Shown here one piece after another: positions 9,354 through 17,924 of a stretch of DNA of 54,169 nucleotides. This DNA comes from Acanthamoeba sp. SK_2022b. Lineage: Eukaryota; Discosea; Longamoebia; Acanthamoebidae. The stretch spans positions 1 to 54,169 of the forward strand of contig JANDJZ010000443.1 in NCBI GenBank assembly GCA_027943245.1, read 5' to 3'. The notes under the pieces were generated by a model. The model was not told the DNA's origin. It worked only from the letters and a program-made list of their open reading frames with translations, and did not search any database. Numbering within the stretch: the first letter of the stretch is position 1; every line of letters begins with the position of its first letter. The position numbers and the translations under genes were made by a program.

Positions 9354-9430
9354 CGCGGGGTGGAGCAGCTCGGTAGCTCGCTGGGCTCATAACCCAGAGG
9401 TCACAGGTTCAAATCCTGTCCCCGCTACCA
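9354..9430 (+). tRNA. Initiator tRNA-fMet(CAU), CCA encoded
   Basis: A 77-nt cloverleaf starting CGCGGGGTGGAGCAG and ending CCCCGCTACCA, with anticodon loop CTCATAA. Two initiator hallmarks are visible. Position 1 is C and position 72 is T, so the first acceptor pair is broken. The anticodon stem carries three consecutive G:C pairs (CTGGG/CCCAG). The T arm reads GGTTCAAATCC. The tRNA lies between the RM and the helicase parts of the defence island. No copy of its 3' end was noticed elsewhere in the window, so an att-site role is not shown. Confidence 0.95.
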
Positions 9431-9432
9431 CC

Positions 9433-9470
9433 ACGAAGGCCCTTCCGGAGAGATCCGGAAGGGCCTTCGT
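9433..9470. terminator. Perfect 17-bp stem terminator after tRNA-fMet
   Basis: Arm 9433-9449 and arm 9454-9470 are exact reverse complements around a GAGA loop. It starts 3 nt after the tRNA CCA end. As the repeat is symmetrical, it could also stop transcription arriving from the opposite direction. Confidence 0.85.
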
Positions 9471-9843
9471 CATTTCCGGGCAGCAGCTCTTCAAGAGGCG
9501 GCCATGAGCGTCGCGGAGCAGGCCTCCAGCTTCGCAGAAGTCAACCTCTCGGAAGTGGCCTCGCCTAGCAGGCGAAGGGAATTCCAAGAAGCAGTTCCTG
9601 GAGTCGCAGACATCCCCAGCTGCCGTCACCGAGGGCTGTGGTCGACAACCAGAACGCGCACAACACGGTGGCTGACTATCGCTTCAGTGAAGGCCCGGCC
9701 ATCGATGGTGTGCTTCTTGCCGTGGCCGAGGCGTTCAACGAGGCGCAATCGACGAGAACGTCGACTCGTAAGGCGGGTTGCCCGGGCCTGAACCCCCGAC
9801 GAGGCGGTTGCGGACGAGGCGACTAGGCGGCACTGCGGCGCTG
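9471..9843. other. 373-bp gap with only doubtful small open frames
   Basis: Two short plus-strand frames (ATG 9504, GTG 9638) carry some protein-like sequence, but they are in different frames, lack Shine-Dalgarno sequences and match no known family. A 9-bp direct repeat GACGAGGCG occurs at 9798-9806 and 9813-9821. This is probably a non-coding or decayed stretch beyond the helicase gene's stop codon. Confidence 0.35.
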
Positions 9844-12800
9844 TCACCGAGCCAGGAAGACGTCCCCGTCTGCTTCGATGATGCGTCGCTTCACAGCGAA
9901 TTCGAGCGCTTCCGTCAACCGTGCCGTGACGGCTGCTGTGCGGCGTTTCCAGCCGAAGAGCGAGAGGGCCTCGGAGGTAAGTTCGTCGGCCGTCATGCCC
10001 GCTGACGCACGGCACAGTGCCGCCATCGCGTTGCCAATCTCCCGGAGAGAGATGTGTTCGAACTGGCGCGCAGGTTCCTTCTCCGTCCGGAACGACGTCC
10101 AGGATCCCGGCGCAACGGTCGGCCACGCAAACGGTTCCTTCTTGTCGGGCCGCATCTCAGCGGGGACCTGCCGGACGATCGAGTCGATCCGGTCCTGATT
10201 GAGACGAGTCAGGTCGAAGCACGCGGCTACGAGCCGAGCCAGACGTTCGAGATGGACCGGGCCCTCCTGCTCGACGATCTCAGTGATGACCTTTCGCACT
10301 TCGGCGACTTCGGTCCGACCCGGAAGCCGGTCAAGCACCCACCGACCGTTGCGACCCATCGGAACGAACGGTCGGAACTCCTGTTCTCCTTCGAGCGGCG
10401 TCGGTTCCAGAGCGGCCGACGACGAGACGAGCGAAGCGTTGCGGAGTGGCATGTCATTGAGTTCCGATGACTCTGCCGTGGGCGGCGCGGCGGACTCGAC
10501 AGTCGGCTCCTGCAAGGTCGCGTTCCTCGTCGTCGTCACAAGGCGAGCGACCACGGCGTCGGGATCGCTGAGCCAGCTCGGCATCCAGACGCGCTCAACA
10601 GCCGGCCAGTGCATGAGCTTGCCCAGCACGACCGGCGGCAAGCCGTCGCGGTCGCCGACCGTCCGTCGTTCAGCCCACGTCTTGCCATCGAGCAGAACAG
10701 CAACGAGGGGCTGCTCCGGGTCCTCGGGGCGTGCCAGGGTGAGGTCAACACGGAAGTCGGAGAGGCCGACATCCGTCCGCACGACAAGTCCGGCCTCCCT
10801 TAGCCGCGCCGCGATCTGCTCACGGTGTCGGTCAACAGTCGTTTCAGATCCGCCCGTGAGGTCGAGGGAGTCCGGCCCGTAGGCGGCGAGCTCCATGTAG
10901 CCCCGCAGATGGGCGATGCCAACCGACTGAGTCCCTTCGACCCGCAGGTCGGCGGGATCGAATGAGCTGAAGATGATGACTTGCCGGCGGGCGCGAGTGA
11001 TGGCGACGTTGAGCCGGCGCTCTCCACCGGCCCGAGTCAACGGGCCGAAGTTGAGTGGAAGGACGCCGTTCTCCTTGGCCGAGAACGCGGTCGAGAACAG
11101 AATGACATCACGTTCGTCGCCCTGGACGTTCTCGAGGTTCTTGATGAACAGGCCCTCGCCATTGGTGCCATCGAGTGCCTCGATCATCCGTTCGTCACCG
11201 CTGTCGCGGATCAGGCCTTCGATGTAGGTGCGCTGCTGCTGGTTGAAGGTCACGACGCCTAGAGAAGGGGCAACCTCTGGAGACGCATCGAACCGGCGCT
11301 TGACCTCGGCGAAGATGGCATCAGCCTCCACCGGATTGGTTCGCAGCAGCTTGCCGCGACCGCTACGCAGGAACGTGCCCGGCACGCGGACGAGGCTCAC
11401 GCCGCGGCCCGACATGGCGTCTCGTGCGTCCGTGGCGCTAGGCGCAGGAAACGACGAGAGCTTCCGGTCGTAGTAGTGCACGTTGCTGAATGCGATGAGG
11501 GACTCGTCCTGGCTGCGGTAGTGCCACGTCAACCACTTTTGTGGTACTCGCGCCATGACCGCCTCGGTCAGGATGCTTTCCTCGTCCTCGACGGTGGTTA
11601 CCTCTGTAGTGGCATCCTCGTCAGTCGTGCTGCTGGACTCCGCGAACGAGGTCGGGGGCATCTGCTTGCTGTCACCGACGATGACGACGGAGGAGGCGCG
11701 CCCCATCGCGCCAATCGCATCAGCCACACGAATCTGCGAGGCCTCGTCGAAGACCACCAGGTCAAACGTCTGTCCGCCCGGCGGAAAGAAACGGGCGACG
11801 GAGTCAGGGCTGACCAACACGCAGGGCATCAGCTCGGTGATCAGGTCGCCGTATTGGTGCATGAGCGCACGGACTCCCTTGCCGCCGCGCTGCTTGTTCA
11901 GCTCGCGGTTCAGTTCACCCACGCGGCCTCGACCGCTTGATGCCTGGAAAGGGCGCTTTTGAAGGACCTGGTGAGGGATCGCGGAGGCCATCAGCGACCG
12001 GGCTTCGCCCAAAGCCGTTGAGAACCGCCCGACGGCCTTGTCATGACCGTCAGCGTTGAAGTCGTCCAGGCCGGTGGCCTGCTGACGCTCCTCGAGACAC
12101 GCTTGCGCCAGGGCGCGCTCGAACGCCTGGACGGCATCGTCCGCCTCGATCGCGCCGGCGCGCAGCTGATCCGCAGCCGCCTGGAGGCCGTGGTGAGTCA
12201 GCGGCTGAAGGGCGACGTTCAAGTCGACCCAACGACCCAGCGTGGAGAGCTCCACATCGTCCAAGCGTCGGCGCCCAGAACTGCGGTGCCAGCGCGCCAC
12301 CATGCCAACATCTCCGGACCACGCCTCCCACGTTTCCGACGTGGCTCCTACGAGCGACCCGAGCTCGTCGGCGGCGCGGGCAAGAGTGTCGAGGGCCGTG
12401 GCAGCGTCGTCACGGACGGCGGGGTTCGTGCGCGCCCAGTCACGGACGGCGTCGATGAACGGACGCCCCGTGGCGCCGTCGACAGCAGCGCCTGCCCACT
12501 CGAGCCACTCGACCTGCTTTTGAACGATGTCTCGTCCCGCGTCCGTGAGTGGGTTCCACGCCTCCGGGATCTCGAGGCCCGGCACTGCGGCGCCCTGCGT
12601 CGCGAGGCCTCGGACGGCGCCACGCACTTGGACAAGGGCGGCCGTGAGTGCGATCAGCTTCCGAGGCTTCAGCTGAGCGCCAGGGCGCAGGAAAGGCTCG
12701 AGCACTCTGGCGAGCTCCTTTCGCCTCTTGCCTCTGCCGAAGAACCCGGAGGCCTCGACCGCTTCGGCACGACCGTGGAGGTCCTCCACGGGAAGATCGA

Positions 12801-15645
12801 GTGCTTCCGGCGTGACGAGATCAAGACCCGGGTGCGAAGCCGCGACGAATGCCGTCAGTTGCTGCGTGTAGGTCGTCCGAACCGCCCTCCACGCGTCCGT
12901 GCGTACGGCGTCCAGCACCTCCAGCCGTACGCGGCGGCGAGCCAGATCTGCCAGGACTCGAACGTCGTGCGGTGACCTGCAAGCCGACAGGGGATCAGAG
13001 AGTCCGTCAGCGGATTCGAGAATGGCGAGCGACCGCTCGACTCGGTCCGCCGCGTCTCGGACTTCAGCGATGATCGAATCCGTCCCTGCCGTCCCACGGG
13101 CAAAGCCCCACGGGTGGTTCGGCTCGGGTCGCGCAAGGTCAGCGACGTCCGGGAGAGCGCGAAGGGCGGACTTGATGTGCGCGATGCCATCGCGGTTCGA
13201 CAGCGCGCTCCTCGTCAGGACCAGCTGAGGTCCGTCCTCACCGAGCGCGAGAAGTGCCGTGCGAGCGCTGTAGTAGGAGTAGCCGAGGCTGTTCGTCTCG
13301 TGAAGCCTCTCCGCGTACCGGGCAAGGCTTCGGCGACTGCTCACGAGCCGCTCTTCGTTGGCCTGCAGTCCCTCGTCGTCCATCAGTACTTGGTGCTGCA
13401 TGGCGAGACGGATCTGCCGCCGCACGGCGTTTGGCTTTGACCCCTTGTCGTGGAGGTCGAGGGCGAAGGGACCCATGCCGACGGCGTCCAACCGGGCGCT
13501 GACGACGTCAAGAGCAGCGCGCTTCTCAGCGACGAACAGGACCTTCTTGCCAGCGGCCACAGCGCGGGTCAGGAGATTCGTGATCGTCTGGGACTTGCCC
13601 GTCCCAGGGGGCCCCTCCAGGACGAAGGTTCGTCCTGCAACGGCGTCAGCCACAGCCTCGAGCTGTGAGGCGTCCGCGGGCATGGGACTCGCGCCATCGA
13701 TCTCGTCCAAGTCGATCTGGTCGTCGGCCTGCACCGGGTCGTCGAAAGGCTCGGTCGGCGTCTCAACCAGGTGCTTGACGAGCGGATTCCCGACGAATTC
13801 ATCCCAGTGCTCGTCGAGGTCCTTCCACAGTCGGAACTTCGCGAACTGCAGGATGGCCAGGTCGGCCGTCTCGTCGACGTGAAAGGGAAGTCCTCGTTCG
13901 GCGATGGCACGACGCGTCTCAGCGACCACTGCGTCCATGTCGATGCCGGACAAGTCCTCTTCAGGATTGGCCAGACCGGGGATCTGCAGTCCGAATGTCA
14001 TGCGGAGCTTCTCGAGAAGGCAGTAGTTCGGGGTGCTCCCTCCACTCTCGTCGAGCTCCACGCGGTATACCGCGCCGCGCGACGTCGTGGTCAAACGGAC
14101 CGGGACGAGGATGAGCGGCGACCGCAGCTCGCGTTGGTCGAGCGTCCATGTAAGGGATCCGAGCGCCAGGTAGAGGTTGTTGGCCCCCGTCTCCTCCTGA
14201 ACGGTTCGAGCCTTGTACGCGAGCTGACGAAGCCGTGACTGGTAGTTCTCTTCGGCCACGTTGACAAACAAGGACTGCTTGTCGATCAACAGATCCCGGA
14301 CCCGCGCATCGGGCAGACCGTCGGCGGTGGCGATGCCCCGTTCCTGGTCGATGCGGTCGATCTTGTCGTGAGCACGAAGAACGAGGGGCGTCCCCGCGCT
14401 GACAAGGTCCTCGAGCTGCGGCAGGTGTCCGTCGGGGACGCGCAGTCGAATGCCGGCCCGATCGGTGTAGTTGATCAGCCGGTTGCGCAGACTGAGGTCG
14501 AGCAGGGAGTTCTTCCACTGCTGGATCCGCGCTGGGATCTGGTCCGCGACGGCGGTGCCTGTGCGTGGCCCGGTGTGCTCGAGAATGAGACGACGGTCAC
14601 CAGGGCGCTCGGGCTTGTACTCCGTGACGTGGATGGTGCCGTCATCGTCAACGCGTCGCGAGGGCAGCGGGATGATGCCGGAACGCCGGGCCTGCCACAC
14701 GTCGACAGCAACGCTCCAGTGAGCCGCGACGAATCGGTTGACGGCCGGGCGCTGGGTGTCTTCGAACGGGATGTTGTCGAAGTCATCCGTCATCATCGTC
14801 GTCTCAATCAACCGAATGTGGTCGAGATCGACGAGGTTCTTGAGTTCCTCGGCGTCGGGGTAAGCGATGACGTCGAGCGCGGCTTCATCCCGCCAGTAGC
14901 CGACAAACGCGTGGCCAGGCACGACGAACAGAAGCGGACGGATCCCGGCCTGCTCAAGGAGCGCGGCCAGCGAGACCGTCGTGTCGAGACAGGTACCGAG
15001 GCCCTTCTCGAGCACCTCGGTCGGAGTGCGAACTTTCTGGCCCTGGTCGGCCCAGCTGGCCGGCGGTTCGGCGTAGCTGATGTCGCGCTCCTGCACGGCC
15101 TGCCAAATCGAGCCAACGATTGCGTCGACGCGATCCGGGTTGCCGGACTGGTAACCATCCAGGGCCGAGCGGCCGGTCTTCGCGTTCAGGTGTGATGAGG
15201 CCTCGCTCAGCAGGGTCGTCACCGCGGGATCGTTTGGAAGGACATACGCCGCGAGCATCTCCATCGACAGCTCAAGCGGTTCGGCCTGCCATTGGTTGCC
15301 GGCCAGCACGCGGATCTCCTTGCGGGATTCGGCTACCACCTGATCCGCGTGACGGACAGTGATCGCGACCCACGCCGGTCGAGCCTCGCGGTTCTGAAGC
15401 AGTGCGCCGGGATCAAGCTGGAGCTCGGGGACGTCCACTCGCGTCGTCTTTCCCCCTGAGAGGTCGACTGCCCGGGAGAACGGCAGCGAGATGGGACCCT
15501 CGTCGTCCCGGATCTCGATCGCGAGCTCAGCGCCGTGGAGCTCGTCCGTGCTGGTCATGACGACATCTCGCACCGGCATGATGCGGTTGTGCGCCATCGC
15601 GTAGCTCACGACCTCGATGGCATGGAAGGACAGTGAAACCGACAC
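9844..15645 (-). CDS. Giant transglutaminase-like / DUF4011 / SF1 helicase / Vsr-MTES nuclease / DUF3320 protein (Hhe-like defence candidate)
   Basis: About 1933 aa counted from GTG 15645, which has GAGGAG 6 nt upstream; a TTG at 15666 would add 7 residues. Domains in order: a beta-rich N-terminus; a transglutaminase-like fold with Cys219, His245 and Asp258 in the triad order; DUF4011 from about 376 (SLLDLSLRNRLINY); SF1 helicase with Walker A GPPGTGKS 678-685, Walker B DEAS 1300-1303, motif III GDSKQMPP 1324-1331 and motif VI ITRAR at about 1549; a restriction-endonuclease-like segment with Asp1634 and Asp1653-x-Lys1655; and DUF3320 near 1768-1850. DUF4011-helicase-Vsr proteins have been tested as single-gene anti-phage systems (reported as Hhe, from memory). 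Every key residue is present, so an active enzyme is likely. The target is unknown. Confidence 0.85.
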   Translation of the reverse strand: MSVSLSFHAIEVVSYAMAHNRIMPVRDVVMTSTDELHGAELAIEIRDDEGPISLPFSRAVDLSGGKTTRVDVPELQLDPGALLQNREARPAWVAITVRHADQVVAESRKEIRVLAGNQWQAEPLELSMEMLAAYVLPNDPAVTTLLSEASSHLNAKTGRSALDGYQSGNPDRVDAIVGSIWQAVQERDISYAEPPASWADQGQKVRTPTEVLEKGLGTCLDTTVSLAALLEQAGIRPLLFVVPGHAFVGYWRDEAALDVIAYPDAEELKNLVDLDHIRLIETTMMTDDFDNIPFEDTQRPAVNRFVAAHWSVAVDVWQARRSGIIPLPSRRVDDDGTIHVTEYKPERPGDRRLILEHTGPRTGTAVADQIPARIQQWKNSLLDLSLRNRLINYTDRAGIRLRVPDGHLPQLEDLVSAGTPLVLRAHDKIDRIDQERGIATADGLPDARVRDLLIDKQSLFVNVAEENYQSRLRQLAYKARTVQEETGANNLYLALGSLTWTLDQRELRSPLILVPVRLTTTSRGAVYRVELDESGGSTPNYCLLEKLRMTFGLQIPGLANPEEDLSGIDMDAVVAETRRAIAERGLPFHVDETADLAILQFAKFRLWKDLDEHWDEFVGNPLVKHLVETPTEPFDDPVQADDQIDLDEIDGASPMPADASQLEAVADAVAGRTFVLEGPPGTGKSQTITNLLTRAVAAGKKVLFVAEKRAALDVVSARLDAVGMGPFALDLHDKGSKPNAVRRQIRLAMQHQVLMDDEGLQANEERLVSSRRSLARYAERLHETNSLGYSYYSARTALLALGEDGPQLVLTRSALSNRDGIAHIKSALRALPDVADLARPEPNHPWGFARGTAGTDSIIAEVRDAADRVERSLAILESADGLSDPLSACRSPHDVRVLADLARRRVRLEVLDAVRTDAWRAVRTTYTQQLTAFVAASHPGLDLVTPEALDLPVEDLHGRAEAVEASGFFGRGKRRKELARVLEPFLRPGAQLKPRKLIALTAALVQVRGAVRGLATQGAAVPGLEIPEAWNPLTDAGRDIVQKQVEWLEWAGAAVDGATGRPFIDAVRDWARTNPAVRDDAATALDTLARAADELGSLVGATSETWEAWSGDVGMVARWHRSSGRRRLDDVELSTLGRWVDLNVALQPLTHHGLQAAADQLRAGAIEADDAVQAFERALAQACLEERQQATGLDDFNADGHDKAVGRFSTALGEARSLMASAIPHQVLQKRPFQASSGRGRVGELNRELNKQRGGKGVRALMHQYGDLITELMPCVLVSPDSVARFFPPGGQTFDLVVFDEASQIRVADAIGAMGRASSVVIVGDSKQMPPTSFAESSSTTDEDATTEVTTVEDEESILTEAVMARVPQKWLTWHYRSQDESLIAFSNVHYYDRKLSSFPAPSATDARDAMSGRGVSLVRVPGTFLRSGRGKLLRTNPVEADAIFAEVKRRFDASPEVAPSLGVVTFNQQQRTYIEGLIRDSGDERMIEALDGTNGEGLFIKNLENVQGDERDVILFSTAFSAKENGVLPLNFGPLTRAGGERRLNVAITRARRQVIIFSSFDPADLRVEGTQSVGIAHLRGYMELAAYGPDSLDLTGGSETTVDRHREQIAARLREAGLVVRTDVGLSDFRVDLTLARPEDPEQPLVAVLLDGKTWAERRTVGDRDGLPPVVLGKLMHWPAVERVWMPSWLSDPDAVVARLVTTTRNATLQEPTVESAAPPTAESSELNDMPLRNASLVSSSAALEPTPLEGEQEFRPFVPMGRNGRWVLDRLPGRTEVAEVRKVITEIVEQEGPVHLERLARLVAACFDLTRLNQDRIDSIVRQVPAEMRPDKKEPFAWPTVAPGSWTSFRTEKEPARQFEHISLREIGNAMAALCRASAGMTADELTSEALSLFGWKRRTAAVTARLTEALEFAVKRRIIEADGDVFLAR

Positions 15646-15781
15646 CCGAGACTCCTCACGGCTCAAGAACCGAGATCACGGTAGTTGAGACGTGAATCTG
15701 CCGTCCCCGGAATTCGTAAGCCAAGACTGGTCGTGCCGTAGGGAAGCAACCAGAGTCGCGCATGGCCCCTGAGCGCGGGGC

Positions 15782-16177
15782 CTACCCGAACAGTGACGTA
15801 AGAGTCCGCTGGATCTCGTTGGCATCACGAGCGAGCACCCCGAAGGTTTCGGAGAAGCTGGCTGGTTCTATGCAAGCGGCGGGAATGACGTACTCCAACC
15901 AAACGTCAATCAACCCGTCGTCGTTCAGTCCGGCGCTTAGTGCTCCCAGCCCAAACTGCTCCCTCGCGCGTGTGGCCACCCATCGATACAGAAAGTCAGA
16001 CGGCTCAAGGTCCATGGCTGGCAAGTACCGGAGTGCGATCATCGGTTGTCCGACGGTCGGTTCGGACAGATGGACGGAACAACGTGCCGTGCCCGTGTGG
16101 ACGTCGAGGTACGTGCTCTGGCGCGAGACGGTCCAGTCGCCCGCAAGAGCGGAGTGAACCAGTTCCAATGTCGACAC
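15782..16177 (-). CDS. Hypothetical 131-aa protein upstream of the giant helicase (possible YbjN / secretion-chaperone-like fold)
   Basis: GTG 16177 is preceded by GGGAG 7 nt upstream. The longer open frame (to 16576) is rejected because its N-terminal part has poor coding character. The product has alternating beta strands and helices, a central motif DFLYRWVATRAREQFGLG and the C-terminus LTSLFG. This layout recalls YbjN/type III chaperone-like folds, but no specific family is recognised. It lies 116-136 bp upstream of the DUF4011-helicase gene on the same strand, so co-transcription and a partner role are plausible but inferred. Confidence 0.55.
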   Translation of the reverse strand: MSTLELVHSALAGDWTVSRQSTYLDVHTGTARCSVHLSEPTVGQPMIALRYLPAMDLEPSDFLYRWVATRAREQFGLGALSAGLNDDGLIDVWLEYVIPAACIEPASFSETFGVLARDANEIQRTLTSLFG

Positions 16178-16652
16178 GAAGATCTCCCAGAAGTTGCGAA
16201 CAGTGAGACCAGTCTCAGGGGGCTGGTTCGGTACCTGGGCGGTTTTCGGAAAAGGTGTACGACTAGTTCCGTGCCAGGCCGTCGGCAAGCCGGTGCCAAA
16301 CGCGCGGAGCTCGAGTGGGTCGTCAGTTCGGAGCGGCTCGCGCGAGAGGCACTTATTGGAGCGCGTCGACGTGGCCGAAGGGCTTGCTTCGGCTCTCGTT
16401 GATGTGCAGGGGCTATAACACGGCCAGCCGGGCGGAACCGCGGGCGTTTCGTCCTGCTCAACGTGTCGTGAGTGACGGCGAGCGAGGACGCCAGTCCCGA
16501 CGCCGTCCCACCTGCGTCCTTCGGCCAGGGGTTCGCGATTCGGTCCAGAACCGGCCGAGCGAGTGACCACCGTCACAAAGGCGTCCCACCATCAGGCTGA
16601 GCGCGTGCGCTCGCTCGGCCGTGACGGACGCGGCCCTGGTCAAGGAGGAACC
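16178..16652. promoter_or_regulatory. 475-bp divergent intergenic region with inverted repeats
   Basis: It separates the minus-strand defence pair from the plus-strand transporter operon and must hold both promoters. Visible elements are GCCGAAG/CTTCGGC (16374-16380 and 16387-16393, 6-nt loop) and GTGAC-N4-GTCAC (16563-16576), a candidate operator 77 bp before the substrate-binding-protein start. No gene was supported here. Confidence 0.4.
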
Positions 16653-17924
16653 ATGAGGACGAAGCTGTCCATCGCGGTCGCGGGCGTCATCCTGACGACC
16701 GGTCTCGCGGCCTGCTCCGGCGACATCGGTGGCGAGGGGGACTCCGGGGGAGAGAACGAGCTGACGATCGGCTTCGTGTCGACCGAGACGGGCGCCCTGG
16801 CCCCGTTCGGCGAGGCGAACGCGTTCGTGGTCGACGAGATGAAGAAGTGGTTCGACGAGAACCCGCTCGAGGTCGGCGGCGACCAGTACGACGTCAAAAT
16901 CGTGGTCAAGGACGCGCGCAGCGACTCGACCCGCGCCGCCGAGGTGACGACCGAGCTGATCAACGACGACGGCGCCGACGTCGTCATCACGTCCGGCACG
17001 CCCGACATCGCCAACCCGGTCTCCGAGCAGTGCGAGGCCAACTCGGTCCCGTGCATCACGACCGTCGCGCCGTGGCAGCCCTACGCCATCCGCAGCGGCG
17101 ACCAGCCGGCCGACCTCAAGTACAGCTACCACTTCTTCTGGGGCCTGGAGGACGTCGCCGCGGTCTACTCCGACATCTGGAGCCAGGTGCCGAACAACGG
17201 CCAGGCCGGCGGCCTGTTCCCCAACGACCCCGACGGCCAGGCGTGGAGCGCCAACTTCCCGGCGCTCACCAAGGACTCCGGCGTCACCATCGACAACCCG
17301 GGCCTCTACACCAACGGCACCAAGGACTTCTCGGCTCAGATCTCGGCGTTCAAGGGCAAGGACGTCCTGCTCGGCGTGCCGATCCCGCCGGACTTCACCA
17401 CGTTCTGGAAGCAGGCCAAGCAGCAGGGCTACTCGCCCAAGGTCGCCACGATCGGCAAGGCATTGCTGTTCCCGTCGTCGGTCGAGGCGCTCGGCGACAT
17501 CGCGAACAACCTCTCGACCGAGGTGTGGTGGACGCCGACGGCCCCGTTCAAGAGCTCGCTGACCGGGCAGAGCGCCCAGGAGCTCGCGGACGCCTTCGAG
17601 GAGGGCACCGGCCAGCAGTGGACGCAGCCGCTCGGCTTCGCCCACGCCCTGTTCGAGGTCGCGGCCGCCGCCGTCGAGGAGGCCGGCTCGACCGATGCGG
17701 ACGACATCGTGGGCGCGCTCAAGGGCCTCGAGGTCTCGACGGTGGTCGGCGACGTCGCCTGGGGCAAGGACGAGAACGTCCCGCCGTACATCGCCAAGAC
17801 GCCGCTGACCGGCGGCCAGTGGCGGACGACCGAGGGCGGCGACCACCCGTTCGACCTCGTCGTGGTCTCGAACAAGCTGGCCAGCGACATCCCGACCGCC
17901 GGGAAGGCCGAGGCCCTGCAGTGA
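16653..17924 (+). CDS. Branched-chain-amino-acid-type ABC transporter substrate-binding lipoprotein
   Basis: Extracellular binding protein of the LivJ/HAAT family (periplasmic-binding-protein type I fold), tethered to the membrane. The 423-aa product starts at ATG 16653 after AAGGAGGAACC and has a lipoprotein signal peptide ending LAAC, with lipidated Cys21. A Gly/Glu-rich linker precedes the mature domain opening LTIGFVSTETGALAPFG. The next four genes encode the rest of the importer with 4-nt overlaps. Members of this family also carry aromatic acids, urea and amides. With the hydroxyquinol genes downstream, a phenolic or aromatic-acid substrate is inferred rather than amino acids. Confidence 0.9.
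   Translation: MRTKLSIAVAGVILTTGLAACSGDIGGEGDSGGENELTIGFVSTETGALAPFGEANAFVVDEMKKWFDENPLEVGGDQYDVKIVVKDARSDSTRAAEVTTELINDDGADVVITSGTPDIANPVSEQCEANSVPCITTVAPWQPYAIRSGDQPADLKYSYHFFWGLEDVAAVYSDIWSQVPNNGQAGGLFPNDPDGQAWSANFPALTKDSGVTIDNPGLYTNGTKDFSAQISAFKGKDVLLGVPIPPDFTTFWKQAKQQGYSPKVATIGKALLFPSSVEALGDIANNLSTEVWWTPTAPFKSSLTGQSAQELADAFEEGTGQQWTQPLGFAHALFEVAAAAVEEAGSTDADDIVGALKGLEVSTVVGDVAWGKDENVPPYIAKTPLTGGQWRTTEGGDHPFDLVVVSNKLASDIPTAGKAEALQ

Noticed and set aside
9354..9470. tRNA-fMet as an integration (att) site
   Set aside because: No integrase gene and no repeat of the tRNA 3' end noticed within the window.
9387..9629. 80-codon minus-strand frame over the tRNA gene ending GTGFEPVTSGL
   Set aside because: This peptide is a well-known spurious translation of tRNA sequence; no start signal.
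9626..10126. Minus-strand frame of 166 codons near the end of the helicase gene
   Set aside because: Overlaps DUF3320 coding sequence in another frame and has no recognisable domain.
16178..16576. N-terminal extension of the small gene at 15782-16177
   Set aside because: Poor codon bias and no start signal; the GTG at 16177 has a good Shine-Dalgarno sequence.
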